The notes: generated from the letters alone by a model not told the origin. A DNA stretch of 47,685 nucleotides from Anaerostipes sp. (GCA_028704435.1 JAQWFL010000020.1:1-47685); one strand, 5' to 3'. Shown: positions 1-7,659, counted from the first letter of the stretch. Numbers and translations are program-made.

Positions 1-46
1 GTAATGTATGGAGCTGACTGTTACTAATCGGTCGAGGCTTTGACCA
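1..46 (+). rRNA. rrl: 23S ribosomal RNA, 3' end (partial)
   Basis: The first bases match the conserved 3' terminus of bacterial 23S rRNA: GAGCTGACTG, then TACTAATCGGTCGAG, then a terminal TTGACC. The rest of the gene lies upstream of the window. The exact 3' end is uncertain by a few bases. No 5S rRNA motif is present in the following 100 bases, which lead straight into tRNA genes. Confidence 0.9.
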
Positions 47-142
47 AAAAACAGAGGTAAGTGGGAAAAGTGGAAGAAAAGATTTGATGAAGAATTTCTG
101 TATGATGTTTTGAAGATACACAAAAAGAAAAATGTATCATAA

Positions 143-215
143 TCCTCGATAGCTCAGTTGGTAGAGCACACGGCTGTTAACCGTGCTGTCGCTGGTTCGA
201 GCCCAGCTCGGGGAG
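143..215 (+). tRNA. tRNA-Asn (GTT)
   Basis: Full cloverleaf. The acceptor arms TCCTCGA and TCGGGGA pair over 7 bp, the D-arm has AGCTCAG, the anticodon loop is CTGTTAA, and the T-arm contains GGTTCGAGCC. The discriminator is G. No CCA is encoded after it. Confidence 0.96.
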
Positions 216-244
216 GTTAGACCGTGAAGCGGTCAGGAAAGAAA

Positions 245-316
245 GGCTCCATGGTCAAGTGGTTAAGACACCGCCCTTTCACGGCGGTAACACGGGTTCA
301 AATCCCGTTGGAGTCA
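245..316 (+). tRNA. tRNA-Glu (TTC)
   Basis: Acceptor arms GGCTCCA and TGGAGTC pair with one G-U. The anticodon loop CTTTCAC gives TTC, and the T-loop is GGTTCAAATCC. The discriminator is A, without an encoded CCA. Confidence 0.96.
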
Positions 317-347
317 TTGTATTATCATATACTAATGAATTTAATAT

Positions 348-420
348 GCCGTTGTGGCTCAATTGGCAGAGCAGCTGATTTGTAATCAGCAGGTTACCGG
401 TTCAAGTCCGGTCAACGGCT
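348..420 (+). tRNA. tRNA-Thr (TGT)
   Basis: Acceptor arms GCCGTTG and CAACGGC pair fully. The anticodon loop TTTGTAA between CTGAT and ATCAG gives TGT. The T-loop is GGTTCAAGTCC, the discriminator is T, and no CCA is encoded. Confidence 0.96.
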
Positions 421-457
421 TTTCATACACTTGGACTAAGAGAGTGATGAGATATAA

Positions 458-531
458 GGACCTTTAGCTCAGCTGGTTAGAGCAATCGGCTCATAACCGA
501 TCGGTCCGGGGTTCGAGTCCCCGAGGGTCCA
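458..531 (+). tRNA. tRNA with CAT anticodon (elongator Met or Ile2)
   Basis: Acceptor arms GGACCTT and AGGGTCC pair; the anticodon stem ATCGG/CCGAT encloses CTCATAA. A normal G1-C72 pair and the lack of three G-C pairs in the anticodon stem argue against initiator tRNA. A CAT tRNA can be elongator Met or the lysidine-modified Ile2, and sequence reading alone does not settle which. No CCA is encoded. Confidence 0.9.
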
Positions 532-556
532 TTGTTGTATAATATAAATAGTTTCT

Positions 557-630
557 GGCCCGGTGGCTCAGCCGGTTAGAGCGCCGCCCTGTCACGGCGG
601 AGGTCGTGGGTTCGATTCCCATCCGGGTCG
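557..630 (+). tRNA. tRNA-Asp (GTC)
   Basis: Acceptor arms GGCCCGG and CCGGGTC pair with one G-U. The anticodon stem CCGCC/GGCGG holds the loop CTGTCAC, giving GTC. The T-loop is GGTTCGATTCC, the discriminator is G, and no CCA is encoded. Confidence 0.96.
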
Positions 631-684
631 CTTTTGAACACATACAATGTGCTCTTTATTATGTGATATAATTTTATATCCCTT

Positions 685-757
685 GGGATCATAGCTCAGC
701 TGGGAGAGCACCTGCCTTACAAGCAGGGGGTCACAGGTTCGAGCCCTGTTGGTCCCA
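685..757 (+). tRNA. tRNA-Val (TAC)
   Basis: Acceptor arms GGGATCA and TGGTCCC pair. The anticodon stem CCTGC/GCAGG encloses CTTACAA, giving TAC. The T-loop is GGTTCGAGCC, the discriminator is A, and no CCA is encoded. Confidence 0.96.
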
Positions 758-761
758 TTTT

Positions 762-847
762 GCCGACGTGGCGGAACTGGCAGACGCGCGGGACTTAAAA
801 TCCCGTTTGAGTTAAATCGAGTACCGGTTCGATTCCGGTCGTCGGCA
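762..847 (+). tRNA. tRNA-Leu (TAA)
   Basis: Class II tRNA of 86 nt. Acceptor arms GCCGACG and CGTCGGC pair fully, the anticodon stem CGGGA/TCCCG holds CTTAAAA, and a long variable arm precedes the T-loop GGTTCGATTCC. The discriminator is A, and no CCA is encoded. Confidence 0.96.
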
Positions 848-908
848 GTCATACTTACAATAGTATGAAACACTTAAACATCCAGTTCATTAAGTGTTAA
901 TTGAATAT

Positions 909-982
909 GTGGGCGTAGCTCAGCTGGATAGAGCGTCTGGCTACGGACCAGAAGGCCGGGAGTTCGAATCTTCTCGCCCACG
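909..982 (+). tRNA. tRNA-Arg (ACG)
   Basis: Acceptor arms GTGGGCG and CGCCCAC pair fully. The anticodon stem TCTGG/CCAGA encloses CTACGGA, giving ACG, the Arg tRNA whose A34 is normally edited to inosine. It is the last tRNA of the cluster, and a terminator follows at once. No CCA is encoded. Confidence 0.96.
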
Positions 983-984
983 TT

Positions 985-1023
985 AATACCTTTGTTATAG
1001 GAATATAGCAAAGGTATTTTTTT
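985..1023 (+). terminator. Intrinsic terminator of the rRNA/tRNA unit
   Basis: AATACCTTTG (985-994) pairs perfectly with CAAAGGTATT (1009-1018) and runs into a T-tract. It closes the 23S-tRNA transcription unit. Confidence 0.85.
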
Positions 1024-1092
1024 GTAATAAAATATGTTTAATTTATTGCAAAAACAGTATAAAATAAAGTGCAAAATATTTCATTTATGAAC

Positions 1093-1121
1093 TAGACATA
1101 ACGGGATACATATGATATAAT
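1093..1121 (+). promoter_or_regulatory. Promoter of first NlpC/P60 gene
   Basis: -35 TAGACA (1093-1098), a 17-bp spacer and -10 TATAAT (1116-1121) preceded by TGa, an extended -10. The promoter of the second hydrolase gene has the same plan. Confidence 0.75.
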
Positions 1122-1139
1122 TCATAACTGTAAATAGAG

Positions 1140-1156
1140 CGTAACAATTACGTAAT
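1140..1156 (+). promoter_or_regulatory. WalR-like direct-repeat box, first NlpC/P60 gene
   Basis: CGTAAC-AATTA-CGTAAT fits the WalR (YycF) consensus TGTWAH-N5-TGTWAH except for the first base of each half. It starts 19 nt after the -10 ends, so it lies downstream of the likely start site. The 15 bases GTAACAATTACGTAA recur exactly at 2017-2031. That WalR is the binder is inferred. Confidence 0.5.
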
Positions 1157-1183
1157 ATTGATAGCAATGGAAAGGAACACAGA

Positions 1184-1864
1184 ATGAAATTAACATTAAA
1201 AAAGTTTACAATATATTTAACAGTAATTATGATGATTTTTACAACTGCAGTAGCAGTTATGCCAGAGAAGAAAGCACAGGCTGCTCAAGAGACATATGAC
1301 GGACAGATTTGGAAGATAGCAAATGTTAGATTAAGAAAGACAGCAAAAGAGAATGGAAAGACTATTTGTAAAATTAAAAAAGGAAAGACAGTTCAAGTTT
1401 ATTATACAAGTGGTTCATGGAGAAAAGTTTCATACAATGGAAAGATTGGATGGGTAAAGAAAAAGTATGTATTCATTAAGACCAATGCTCCATCAGTATC
1501 TAACATGGATACAACAGCAAAAGGTGCAACTGTAGCATCGTTTGCACAAAGATTTGTTGGAAACCCATATGTATGGGGAGGAACAAACTTAAACTCAGGA
1601 GCTGATTGTTCAGGATTTGTAGGAGCTGTGTATAAAAGATTTGGATATAATCTTCCAAGATCATCATCATCTCTAAGAACAGCTGGAAAGAAAGTATCGG
1701 CTAAGAACATGCAGCCTGGAGATTTAGTATGTTATAGTGGACATGTGGCTATGTACATCGGAAACGGAAAGATTGTTCACGCAAGTAGTCGAAAAACAGG
1801 AATTAAGATTTCAGATAACTACAGATATAGAAGTGTGGTAGCAATTAGAAGAATCGTTAAATAA
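1184..1864 (+). CDS. Secreted SH3b-NlpC/P60 peptidoglycan endopeptidase (copy 1)
   Basis: A 226-residue exported wall hydrolase. Residues 1-34 are a signal peptide: a lysine-rich start, a hydrophobic core, and a likely cut after AQA. Residues about 40-98 are a bacterial SH3 domain (VRLRKTA, GSWRKVSYNGKIGWV) expected to bind peptidoglycan. Residues about 113-226 are an NlpC/P60 domain with catalytic Cys142 in GADCSGFV, His187 in GHVAMYIG and a third polar residue, His199, in VHAS. The family cleaves stem peptides, usually D-Glu-meso-diaminopimelate bonds. The start has an AAGGAA ribosome site. It is a single-gene unit with its own promoter and terminator, and a tandem paralogue follows at 2055. 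Confidence 0.93.
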   Translation: MKLTLKKFTIYLTVIMMIFTTAVAVMPEKKAQAAQETYDGQIWKIANVRLRKTAKENGKTICKIKKGKTVQVYYTSGSWRKVSYNGKIGWVKKKYVFIKTNAPSVSNMDTTAKGATVASFAQRFVGNPYVWGGTNLNSGADCSGFVGAVYKRFGYNLPRSSSSLRTAGKKVSAKNMQPGDLVCYSGHVAMYIGNGKIVHASSRKTGIKISDNYRYRSVVAIRRIVK

Positions 1865-1879
1865 TAGTAGAAAGTATAC

Positions 1880-1911
1880 AAGATGAATCCGTTAAGGATT
1901 CATCTTTTTTT
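1880..1911 (+). terminator. Terminator after first NlpC/P60 gene
   Basis: AGATGAATCC (1881-1890) and GGATTCATCT (1896-1905) form a perfect 10-bp stem with a GTTAA loop and a T-run of seven. Confidence 0.9.
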
Positions 1912-1968
1912 GTATAATAGACAAATCCATTGGGATTCTTAGGATATAAAAAAGATTGTAGATATCTC

Positions 1969-1997
1969 TTTACATTACAAAAATGTTATGATATAAT
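1969..1997 (+). promoter_or_regulatory. Promoter of second NlpC/P60 gene
   Basis: -35 TTTACA (1969-1974), a 17-bp spacer and -10 TATAAT (1992-1997) with the extended TGa. The stretch ATGATATAATTCATAA is shared with the first gene's promoter, so the duplication included the regulatory region. Confidence 0.78.
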
Positions 1998-2015
1998 TCA
2001 TAAATGCAAACGAAA

Positions 2016-2032
2016 TGTAACAATTACGTAAC
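2016..2032 (+). promoter_or_regulatory. WalR-like direct-repeat box, second NlpC/P60 gene
   Basis: TGTAAC-AATTA-CGTAAC matches TGTWAH-N5-TGTWAH at all but one base. It sits at the same distance from the -10 as the box of the first gene. Confidence 0.55.
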
Positions 2033-2054
2033 ATTTAGAAAGAGGTAAATGAAA

Positions 2055-2729
2055 ATGAAGAAAAAGAAAATAATAGTACTACTATTGGTTTTCTCAATGA
2101 TAATAAGTAGTAGTATTGGAACACTAATGACAAATGAAAAGAATGTACAGGCAGCATCAACCTATACGGGTAAGATATGGAAGATTAAACAAGTATCTTT
2201 GAGGAAATCAAAATCAAAGAAAGCAAAATCACTTCGCAAAATCAAAAAGGGAACAAAAGTAAAAGTGCATTACACTAGTGGAAGTTGGAGAAGAGTTACA
2301 TATAAAGGCTCTACAGGATGGGTATTAAAAAAATATGTTTATATTAGTACATCAGCTCCAAAGTTAAAGGGAAGTTCATATAATAAGGGCAAAACCGTAG
2401 CATCATTTGCAAAACGATTTGTTGGAAATTCATATGTATGGGGAGGAACAAGTCTGAATTCTGGTGCCGATTGCTCTGGATTTGTAAAATCAGTATATAA
2501 GAGTTTTGGTTATAACATACCAAGATCTTCATCATCACAAAGAAGAGCAGGAAAGAAAGTTTCATCAAAGAAAATTCAACCAGGAGATTTAGTTTGCTAT
2601 AGTGGACACGTAGCTATGTATATTGGTAGTGGCAAGATTGTTCATGCAAGTAGCAGAAAAACAGGAATTAAGATTTCTTCTAATTATAAATATAGAAAAG
2701 TACTTTCTATTCGAAGAATTGTAAAATAA
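2055..2729 (+). CDS. Secreted SH3b-NlpC/P60 peptidoglycan endopeptidase (copy 2)
   Basis: Paralogue of the preceding hydrolase with the same domain order: signal peptide, SH3b domain with the same GSWR...GWV pattern, and an NlpC/P60 domain keeping the GADCSGFV cysteine, the GHVAMYIG histidine and the VHASSRKTGIKIS tail. I chose the ATG at 2055 because AGAGG (2041-2045) is then about 9 nt away; the in-frame ATG at 2049 leaves only 3 nt. The mature part is rich in Lys, Ser and Arg, suiting binding to anionic wall polymers. No terminator is seen before the promoter at 2743. It was probably produced by tandem duplication, with copies diverged mainly in signal peptide and linker. Confidence 0.92.
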   Translation: MKKKKIIVLLLVFSMIISSSIGTLMTNEKNVQAASTYTGKIWKIKQVSLRKSKSKKAKSLRKIKKGTKVKVHYTSGSWRRVTYKGSTGWVLKKYVYISTSAPKLKGSSYNKGKTVASFAKRFVGNSYVWGGTSLNSGADCSGFVKSVYKSFGYNIPRSSSSQRRAGKKVSSKKIQPGDLVCYSGHVAMYIGSGKIVHASSRKTGIKISSNYKYRKVLSIRRIVK

Positions 2730-2742
2730 TTACATAAAAATG

Positions 2743-2771
2743 TTGACATGGAAATAATTGTATGTTATATT
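2743..2771 (+). promoter_or_regulatory. Strong promoter for a non-coding transcript
   Basis: TTGACA (2743-2748), exactly 17 bp, then TATATT (2766-2771) preceded by TGt. This is close to the sigma-A consensus. No open reading frame follows; transcription would start near 2778. Confidence 0.8.
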
Positions 2772-2777
2772 AAATAC

Positions 2778-2936
2778 ATAGAAAGCACCTATACTTTGAA
2801 TCTTTTATTTCTGACTTTATTTCCATGGCGATTCGCCATCATACCCTGTTTTATAAATTATAGTCAATATCATTAATTAAGAAAGCAAGATATTATTATT
2901 TCCCGTTTTAATAATAAGTATAGGTGCTTTCTTTTT
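2778..2936 (+). ncRNA. Candidate structured small RNA, 6S-like architecture
   Basis: About 159 nt between a near-consensus promoter and a T-run. The two ends pair perfectly: GAAAGCACCTATACTT (2781-2796) with AAGTATAGGTGCTTTC (2916-2931), followed by TTTTT. Inside lies an apical hairpin ATGGCG-ATT-CGCCAT (2825-2839). Further rod-like pairings are possible (ATCTT with AAGAT, TTTCT with AGAAA, GACT with AGTC). A 3'-side hairpin AATATC...GATATT is an alternative. A long rod with a closed terminal stem and an asymmetric bubble recalls 6S RNA (ssrS), but I cannot confirm the family. It could instead be a leader RNA whose terminator controls read-through into pyrG, although pyrG has its own promoter. 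No coding potential was seen in this 370-nt intergenic gap. Confidence 0.6.
2916..2936 (+). terminator. Terminator half of the RNA closing stem
   Basis: The 3' arm of the 16-bp closing stem plus TTTTT. Unusually, its partner arm is 120 nt upstream at the 5' end of the same transcript. Confidence 0.6.
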
Positions 2937-2941
2937 ATATA

Positions 2942-2970
2942 TTAATCTTTTCTCTATATTATGGTATAAT
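2942..2970 (+). promoter_or_regulatory. Extended -10 promoter of pyrG
   Basis: TGgTATAAT (2962-2970) with a weak -35 TTAATC (2942-2947) at 17 bp. An AT-rich leader of about 120 nt precedes the pyrG start, which has AGGAGG at a good distance. Confidence 0.6.
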
Positions 2971-3098
2971 AATCAAGTATGAGTTCATTTAGAGAATTCA
3001 AAAGAAAACATTTGCAAAATCCAATTAGTATGGTATCATATTATCTTTGGAGTCAAGAATAATATAATTTTAATATATATAACATAGGAGGAAGAAAC

Positions 3099-4703
3099 AT
3101 GCCAGTAAAATACGTATTTGTCACAGGTGGAGTTGTATCAGGTCTTGGTAAAGGAATTACAGCCGCTTCTCTTGGACGCTTACTAAAAGCAAGAGGGTAT
3201 TATGTAACAAGTCAGAAATTTGATCCATATATCAATATTGATCCAGGAACAATGAATCCAATTCAACATGGAGAGGTATTTGTAACTGATGATGGGGCAG
3301 AGACAGACTTGGATTTAGGACATTATGAAAGGTTCATTGATGAGAGCTTAAATAAGAAGTCCAATGTTACAACAGGGAAGGTTTACTGGAGTATTTTAAA
3401 TAAAGAACGTCGTGGAGACTATGGGGGAAACACAGTACAGGTAATCCCTCATGTAACTAACGAGATTAAGGGTCGTTTCTATCGCAATGAAGAAGCAACA
3501 GAACAGGAAGTAGCAATTATTGAAATTGGTGGAACTGTTGGGGACATTGAAAGTCAGCCATTCCTAGAGGCATTGCGTCAATTCCAGCATGAAGTTGGAC
3601 ATGAAAACTGTATTTTGATTCATGTAACACTAATTCCATATTTAAAGAGTTCAGGAGAATTGAAGACAAAACCAACCCAGGCAAGCGTTAAGGATTTACA
3701 GGGAATGGGAATTCAGCCGGATATTTTAGTATGTCGTTCTGACTACCCATTAGATGATGGAATTAAGAGAAAGATTGCTCAGTTCTGTAATGTAGATAAA
3801 GAGCGTGTTATTGAGAATTTAGATGCAGAAGTTTTATATGAAGTTCCTCTTATGATGGAAAGAGAGCATTTAGCTCATGAAGCATGTGCATGTCTTAAGC
3901 TTCCATGTCCAGAACCAGACTTAGCTGATTGGAAGAAGATGATTGAGGATTGGAAGAATCCAAAGTATAAAGTAAACATTGCATTAGTAGGAAAGTATGT
4001 ATCACTCCATGATGCTTATATTAGTGTTGTTGAGTCTTTAGAACATGCAGGAGTTGCTAACTCAGCAGATGTTCAAATTCATTGGATTGATTCAGAACGT
4101 GTAAGTAGCTTCAACGTAGATGAAATATTCAAAGATATGGATGGAATTATTGTTCCTGGTGGATTTGGAGATCGTGGAATTGAAGGTATGATTTGTTCTA
4201 TTAAGTATGCAAGAGAGAATAAGATTCCATATTTAGGAATTTGTTTGGGAATGCAGCTTACCATTGTGGAATTTGCACGAAATGTATTAGGATATGCAGA
4301 TGCTCACAGTATTGAGTTCAATGCTGAGACAGAGCATCCTATGATTAATATTATGGCAGACCAAGATGGAGTCACAGATATTGGTGGAACTTTAAGATTA
4401 GGTTCGTATCCATGTGTATTGACTAAGGGTTCTAAGGCAGAGGCATTGTATGGTACTCATGAAATTACAGAAAGACATCGTCACCGTTATGAAGTAAACA
4501 ATGAATATCGCGAGGACCTACAAGAAAATGGAATGATGTTGTCAGGATGTTCACCAGATGGAAGAATTGTTGAGATGGTAGAGATTCCAGAACATCCATG
4601 GTTTATTGCAACACAGGCACATCCAGAATTTAAATCAAGACCAAATAAAGCCCATCCGTTGTTTAGAGGATTTATTGAAGCTTCATTGAATATAAAACAC
4701 TAA
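3099..4703 (+). CDS. pyrG: CTP synthase
   Basis: Converts UTP to CTP using ATP and glutamine, a cytoplasmic step. At 534 residues it has the full family length. The N-terminal amidoligase domain (about 1-270) opens with the family signature [16 protein letters not shown] and includes [11 protein letters not shown]. The C-terminal class I glutaminase domain (about 290-534) has nucleophile Cys382 in GICLGMQ and His508/Glu510 in AHPEF. It is a single gene with its own promoter and a terminator downstream. CTP is the co-substrate of TagD, encoded about 23 kb away in the polymer cluster, so the location may be functionally apt. It is not the usual rpoE-pyrG arrangement of Bacillus. Confidence 0.98.
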   Translation: MPVKYVFVTGGVVSGLGKGITAASLGRLLKARGYYVTSQKFDPYINIDPGTMNPIQHGEVFVTDDGAETDLDLGHYERFIDESLNKKSNVTTGKVYWSILNKERRGDYGGNTVQVIPHVTNEIKGRFYRNEEATEQEVAIIEIGGTVGDIESQPFLEALRQFQHEVGHENCILIHVTLIPYLKSSGELKTKPTQASVKDLQGMGIQPDILVCRSDYPLDDGIKRKIAQFCNVDKERVIENLDAEVLYEVPLMMEREHLAHEACACLKLPCPEPDLADWKKMIEDWKNPKYKVNIALVGKYVSLHDAYISVVESLEHAGVANSADVQIHWIDSERVSSFNVDEIFKDMDGIIVPGGFGDRGIEGMICSIKYARENKIPYLGICLGMQLTIVEFARNVLGYADAHSIEFNAETEHPMINIMADQDGVTDIGGTLRLGSYPCVLTKGSKAEALYGTHEITERHRHRYEVNNEYREDLQENGMMLSGCSPDGRIVEMVEIPEHPWFIATQAHPEFKSRPNKAHPLFRGFIEASLNIKH

Positions 4704-4728
4704 TATAATGTGAACAAAATAAAGGGAC

Positions 4729-4762
4729 GGGGGCATTGTAGGACACAGTGTCCCCAATTTTT
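4729..4762 (+). terminator. GC-rich terminator or repeat-like hairpin after pyrG
   Basis: GGGGGCATTG (4729-4738) pairs with CAGTGTCCCC (4746-4755), with two G-U pairs, then AATTTTT. The G/C content is far above the surroundings and the sequence resembles palindromic repeats dispersed in clostridial genomes. It occurs only once in this window. Confidence 0.7.
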
Positions 4763-4797
4763 GATAAAAATAAGAAAAATGTAAGAAAGATTTTTTG

Positions 4798-4826
4798 TTG
4801 ATTTACTTTATTCGTAGTAATATAAA
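4798..4826 (+). promoter_or_regulatory. Promoter of the DUF6020-like gene
   Basis: TTGATT (4798-4803), a 17-bp spacer and TATAAA (4821-4826), upstream of an AAGGGG ribosome site and the start at 4865. Confidence 0.5.
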
Positions 4827-4864
4827 ATAGAGTAAATAAGGCTAGGAATGGAAGGGGCTAGAAA

Positions 4865-6682
4865 ATGAATCAAGTTTATACAAAGCATAGAACGTTATAT
4901 ACATTTATGATAGTTGTAACGACATTGATATCTGTGTATGCTACTTTATATGAGGTAAAGGGAGCTAAATGGACAACATTGCTTTTGTATGGTGCAGTGG
5001 GATATTTACTGTATCAAACGTATCGAAAGACTTATGAAAAGAGAATGTGGATTATTTGCGGTGGTGTTGGACTATTTCTTGCTATATGGCAGGTGCTTGG
5101 AAGAAGTTATAAATTAAAAAACAGTTGGATTCTCGTGTTAGGGAGTAAGTCGCATTTTCTTAAAAGTATAGAATTATGCTATGGGTATATGGCAATATTT
5201 ACAGCAGTGCTGCTTCTATTATATATGGTAGCGATTCCAAAGATGAAAGCAATCAAAGGAAGGGAACTTCCAGTTTTAACTTGTAATAAGAAGACTATTT
5301 TCTTTGTAATGGCTGTGCTGTTGCTTGCCTGGATACCATATATTAAGACGGCATATCCTGCAACATTGTCCAATGATTCTGTAGACCAATTGATGCAGAT
5401 TATGGGAAATGCAGCATATAGTCGAACTTTTGACAACACAATTCCAATAAATCCCAGTGTAGTCTTGAACAATCATCATCCTGCACTGTATACAATGTTT
5501 ATTGGCATATTCGTAAAATTTGGAGAAAATGTTTTAGGAAGCATTCCCTTTGGAGTATTTCTTCATATGATAACCCAGTGCATAATCATGGCAGGGATAT
5601 TTGCATTTTCCATCTGGTATATGGCAAAAGAAAAGATATCCATATATTTTAGAGGTCTTGCCCTTGTGTTTTTTGCCACTTTTCCAGTGGTTCCAGAGTA
5701 TTGTGTGACAATAACAAAAGATACCTTATATTCAGGATTTATTTTGTTGTTTACCATTGCTGTATATGATTTAATTAAACATCCAGAGAATATTATGAAA
5801 AGTAGAGGAAAGCAGATTGGATTAAGGGTTCTCTTGTTTCTTATTTTTGCAATTCAGAATAAGGGAATGTATATTGCAATTCCAATCTTAATATTGCTTC
5901 TTATAGTATTAAAGGAATATCGCAAGAAATTAGTTATTATGTTTATGGTTCCCGTGTTGTTCTTTTCAATTGTAATAACGAAGATTTTATTCCCAGCACT
6001 TGAGATTACGCCAGGAAGCAAAAGAGAAATGTTGTCTGTGCCAATTCAGCAGACTGCACGATACTGTCATTATTATGCTAATGATTTATCAAAGAAAGAA
6101 GAAAAAGCATTAGTAAATATGTTTGGAATAACACCAAAGAATATTGGTAAATTATATAACGTAGATTTTTCGGATCCAGTTAAGAATCGCGTAAAACCAG
6201 ATTTGCAGACATCTGATATAAAAGAGTATCTTGGAAGCTGGATATCTATGGGACTAAAACATCCAGGAACGTATATTGAAGCAACACTAAATTCTAATTA
6301 TACTTTATTTTACTTTGATACAAAACGAAAGATATATTATCATGGAATTGGATATGAGAATCCATATGTAAAGTTGAGTCATATATCACAGAAGAAAGTA
6401 AATCTACAGTTTGAAGATATGAAAAAATTGAAAAAAAGATCTTATGTTTCATGTCTGTTTTCAGTGGGATTTTATGTATGGCTTTTGGGAATCAGTTTTT
6501 TCTATTATATTTCTAAGAAGAAAGGAAAGGAATCAATTCCTTACTGTATTAACTTGTTAAACGTGGCGTTAGTTATATTAGGACCAGTTGTATATATGAG
6601 GTACGCACTTCCAATTGTTGTGTGTGCACCGTTTTATATTGGAAGTATTGCTAGGGAGTCACAAATAGAAGTTGCCAAATGA
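4865..6682 (+). CDS. Polytopic membrane protein, DUF6020-like
   Basis: A 605-residue integral membrane protein with many hydrophobic segments spread along its length and a hydrophilic stretch near residues 390-540. Recognisable motifs are LSNDSVDQL, the histidine-rich NNHHPALYT, and TKDTLYSGF. They recur in the paralogue at 15008 as TYDAIRQ, TNHHPVLT and VKDSLFYP. This pattern is seen in DUF6020 proteins, which look like membrane glycosyltransferases, with an acidic loop after an early membrane segment and HHP motifs. The catalytic role is inferred. It sits upstream of a GtrB-like transferase, which suggests surface-polymer glycosylation from a polyprenyl-phosphate sugar. No terminator separates it from 6737, so they are probably co-transcribed. 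Confidence 0.72.
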   Translation: MNQVYTKHRTLYTFMIVVTTLISVYATLYEVKGAKWTTLLLYGAVGYLLYQTYRKTYEKRMWIICGGVGLFLAIWQVLGRSYKLKNSWILVLGSKSHFLKSIELCYGYMAIFTAVLLLLYMVAIPKMKAIKGRELPVLTCNKKTIFFVMAVLLLAWIPYIKTAYPATLSNDSVDQLMQIMGNAAYSRTFDNTIPINPSVVLNNHHPALYTMFIGIFVKFGENVLGSIPFGVFLHMITQCIIMAGIFAFSIWYMAKEKISIYFRGLALVFFATFPVVPEYCVTITKDTLYSGFILLFTIAVYDLIKHPENIMKSRGKQIGLRVLLFLIFAIQNKGMYIAIPILILLLIVLKEYRKKLVIMFMVPVLFFSIVITKILFPALEITPGSKREMLSVPIQQTARYCHYYANDLSKKEEKALVNMFGITPKNIGKLYNVDFSDPVKNRVKPDLQTSDIKEYLGSWISMGLKHPGTYIEATLNSNYTLFYFDTKRKIYYHGIGYENPYVKLSHISQKKVNLQFEDMKKLKKRSYVSCLFSVGFYVWLLGISFFYYISKKKGKESIPYCINLLNVALVILGPVVYMRYALPIVVCAPFYIGSIARESQIEVAK

Positions 6683-6736
6683 TGGATTTAATTATATAAT
6701 TAGTAAAAGTGAAATTAGCATGATGAAAGGAACAAT

Positions 6737-7654
6737 ATGGATAAAATAGCAGTTTTAATACCTTGTTATAACGAGAATAAAACCATTGAAAAGGTAGTGA
6801 ATGATTGGAAGAAGGATTTGCCAGAGGCGGTCATCTATGTATATGATAACAACTCAACGGATGGGACGGATGAGATTGCAAGAAAAGCAGGTGCAGAGGT
6901 TCGTTATGAATACCAGCAGGGAAAAGGAAATGTAATCCGAAGAATGTTTCGTGAAGTGGATGCTGAGTGTTACATTATGATTGATGGAGATGACACTTAT
7001 CCATCTAAGTTTGGACGTGAGATGGCGGACAAGATATTGAATAGAAAAGTTGATATGGTTGTGGGAGACCGCTTGTCATCAACTTATTTTGAAGAGAACA
7101 AAAGACCATTTCATAATTTGGGGAATAGTGTGGTAAGAGGAAGCATTAACCGATTATTTAAAAGTAATATTCGTGATATTATGACTGGATATCGGGCATT
7201 TAGCTATGAGTTTGTAAAGACGTTTCCTGTTTTATCAAAAGGGTTTGAGATTGAGACAGAGATGAGTATTCATGCTGTGGACAAGAACTTATTTGTGGAG
7301 AATGTGATTATTGATTATCGCGATCGACCAGAAGGAAGTGAATCTAAGTTGAATACATATTCAGATGGATTCAAGGTATTAAAGACAATTATGAGACTTT
7401 ATCGTAATTATAAACCTATGGGATTCTTTGGATGGTTAGCAGCCATTCTTCTAGTGATATCGGCAGCGTTGTTTGTACCAATTTTTGTGAAGTTTATAAA
7501 TACAGGATTAGTACCGAATTTCCCTACATTGATTGTAAGTGGATTTATCGCATTAGCAGCAATCCAATCATTGTTTGCGGGACTTATTCTAAGCAATATT
7601 GTACAAAAGAACCGACAGGATTTTGAACAACAGTTGATTCATTTAAAAAAATAG
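6737..7654 (+). CDS. Polyprenyl-phosphate sugar transferase, GtrB/CsbB-like GT2
   Basis: A 305-residue family 2 glycosyltransferase anchored by two C-terminal membrane helices (about 229-252 and 262-290). The GT-A fold starts with IAVLIPCYNE; the nucleotide-sugar and metal motif is MIDGDD (Asp83, Asp85), followed by MTGYRAF and the FEIETEM stretch typical of dolichyl- and undecaprenyl-phosphate sugar synthases. Such enzymes load a sugar from UDP-sugar onto undecaprenyl phosphate on the inner leaflet. The convergent GtrA gene and the YfhO gene complete a three-part glycosylation system of the CsbB-GtcA-YfhO type that decorates teichoic acids. The ribosome site is AAAGGA. The sugar (glucose, galactose or GlcNAc) cannot be told from sequence. 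Confidence 0.88.
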   Translation: MDKIAVLIPCYNENKTIEKVVNDWKKDLPEAVIYVYDNNSTDGTDEIARKAGAEVRYEYQQGKGNVIRRMFREVDAECYIMIDGDDTYPSKFGREMADKILNRKVDMVVGDRLSSTYFEENKRPFHNLGNSVVRGSINRLFKSNIRDIMTGYRAFSYEFVKTFPVLSKGFEIETEMSIHAVDKNLFVENVIIDYRDRPEGSESKLNTYSDGFKVLKTIMRLYRNYKPMGFFGWLAAILLVISAALFVPIFVKFINTGLVPNFPTLIVSGFIALAAIQSLFAGLILSNIVQKNRQDFEQQLIHLKK

Positions 7655-7659
7655 CAATA

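Noticed and set aside
592..1074. Two minus-strand ORFs across the tRNA cluster
   Set aside because: They translate the antisense of tRNA-Asp, Val, Leu and Arg (for example NRARTCDPLLVR), a well-known false-protein pattern.
1402..1710. Minus-strand ORF opposite the first NlpC/P60 gene
   Set aside because: It is fully inside a strongly supported gene, has no ribosome site and no recognisable domain.
2049..2054. Earlier ATG for the second NlpC/P60 gene
   Set aside because: Only 3 nt from AGAGG; the ATG at 2055 has proper spacing.
2916..3098. Bacillus-type pyrG attenuation by reiterated G at the transcript start
   Set aside because: No run of Gs at the predicted start near 2977, and no terminator between the pyrG promoter and the gene.
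7432..7626. Plus-strand ORF inside the GtrB-like gene in another frame
   Set aside because: No ribosome site; it lies in the membrane-helix coding region, where alternate frames are often open.
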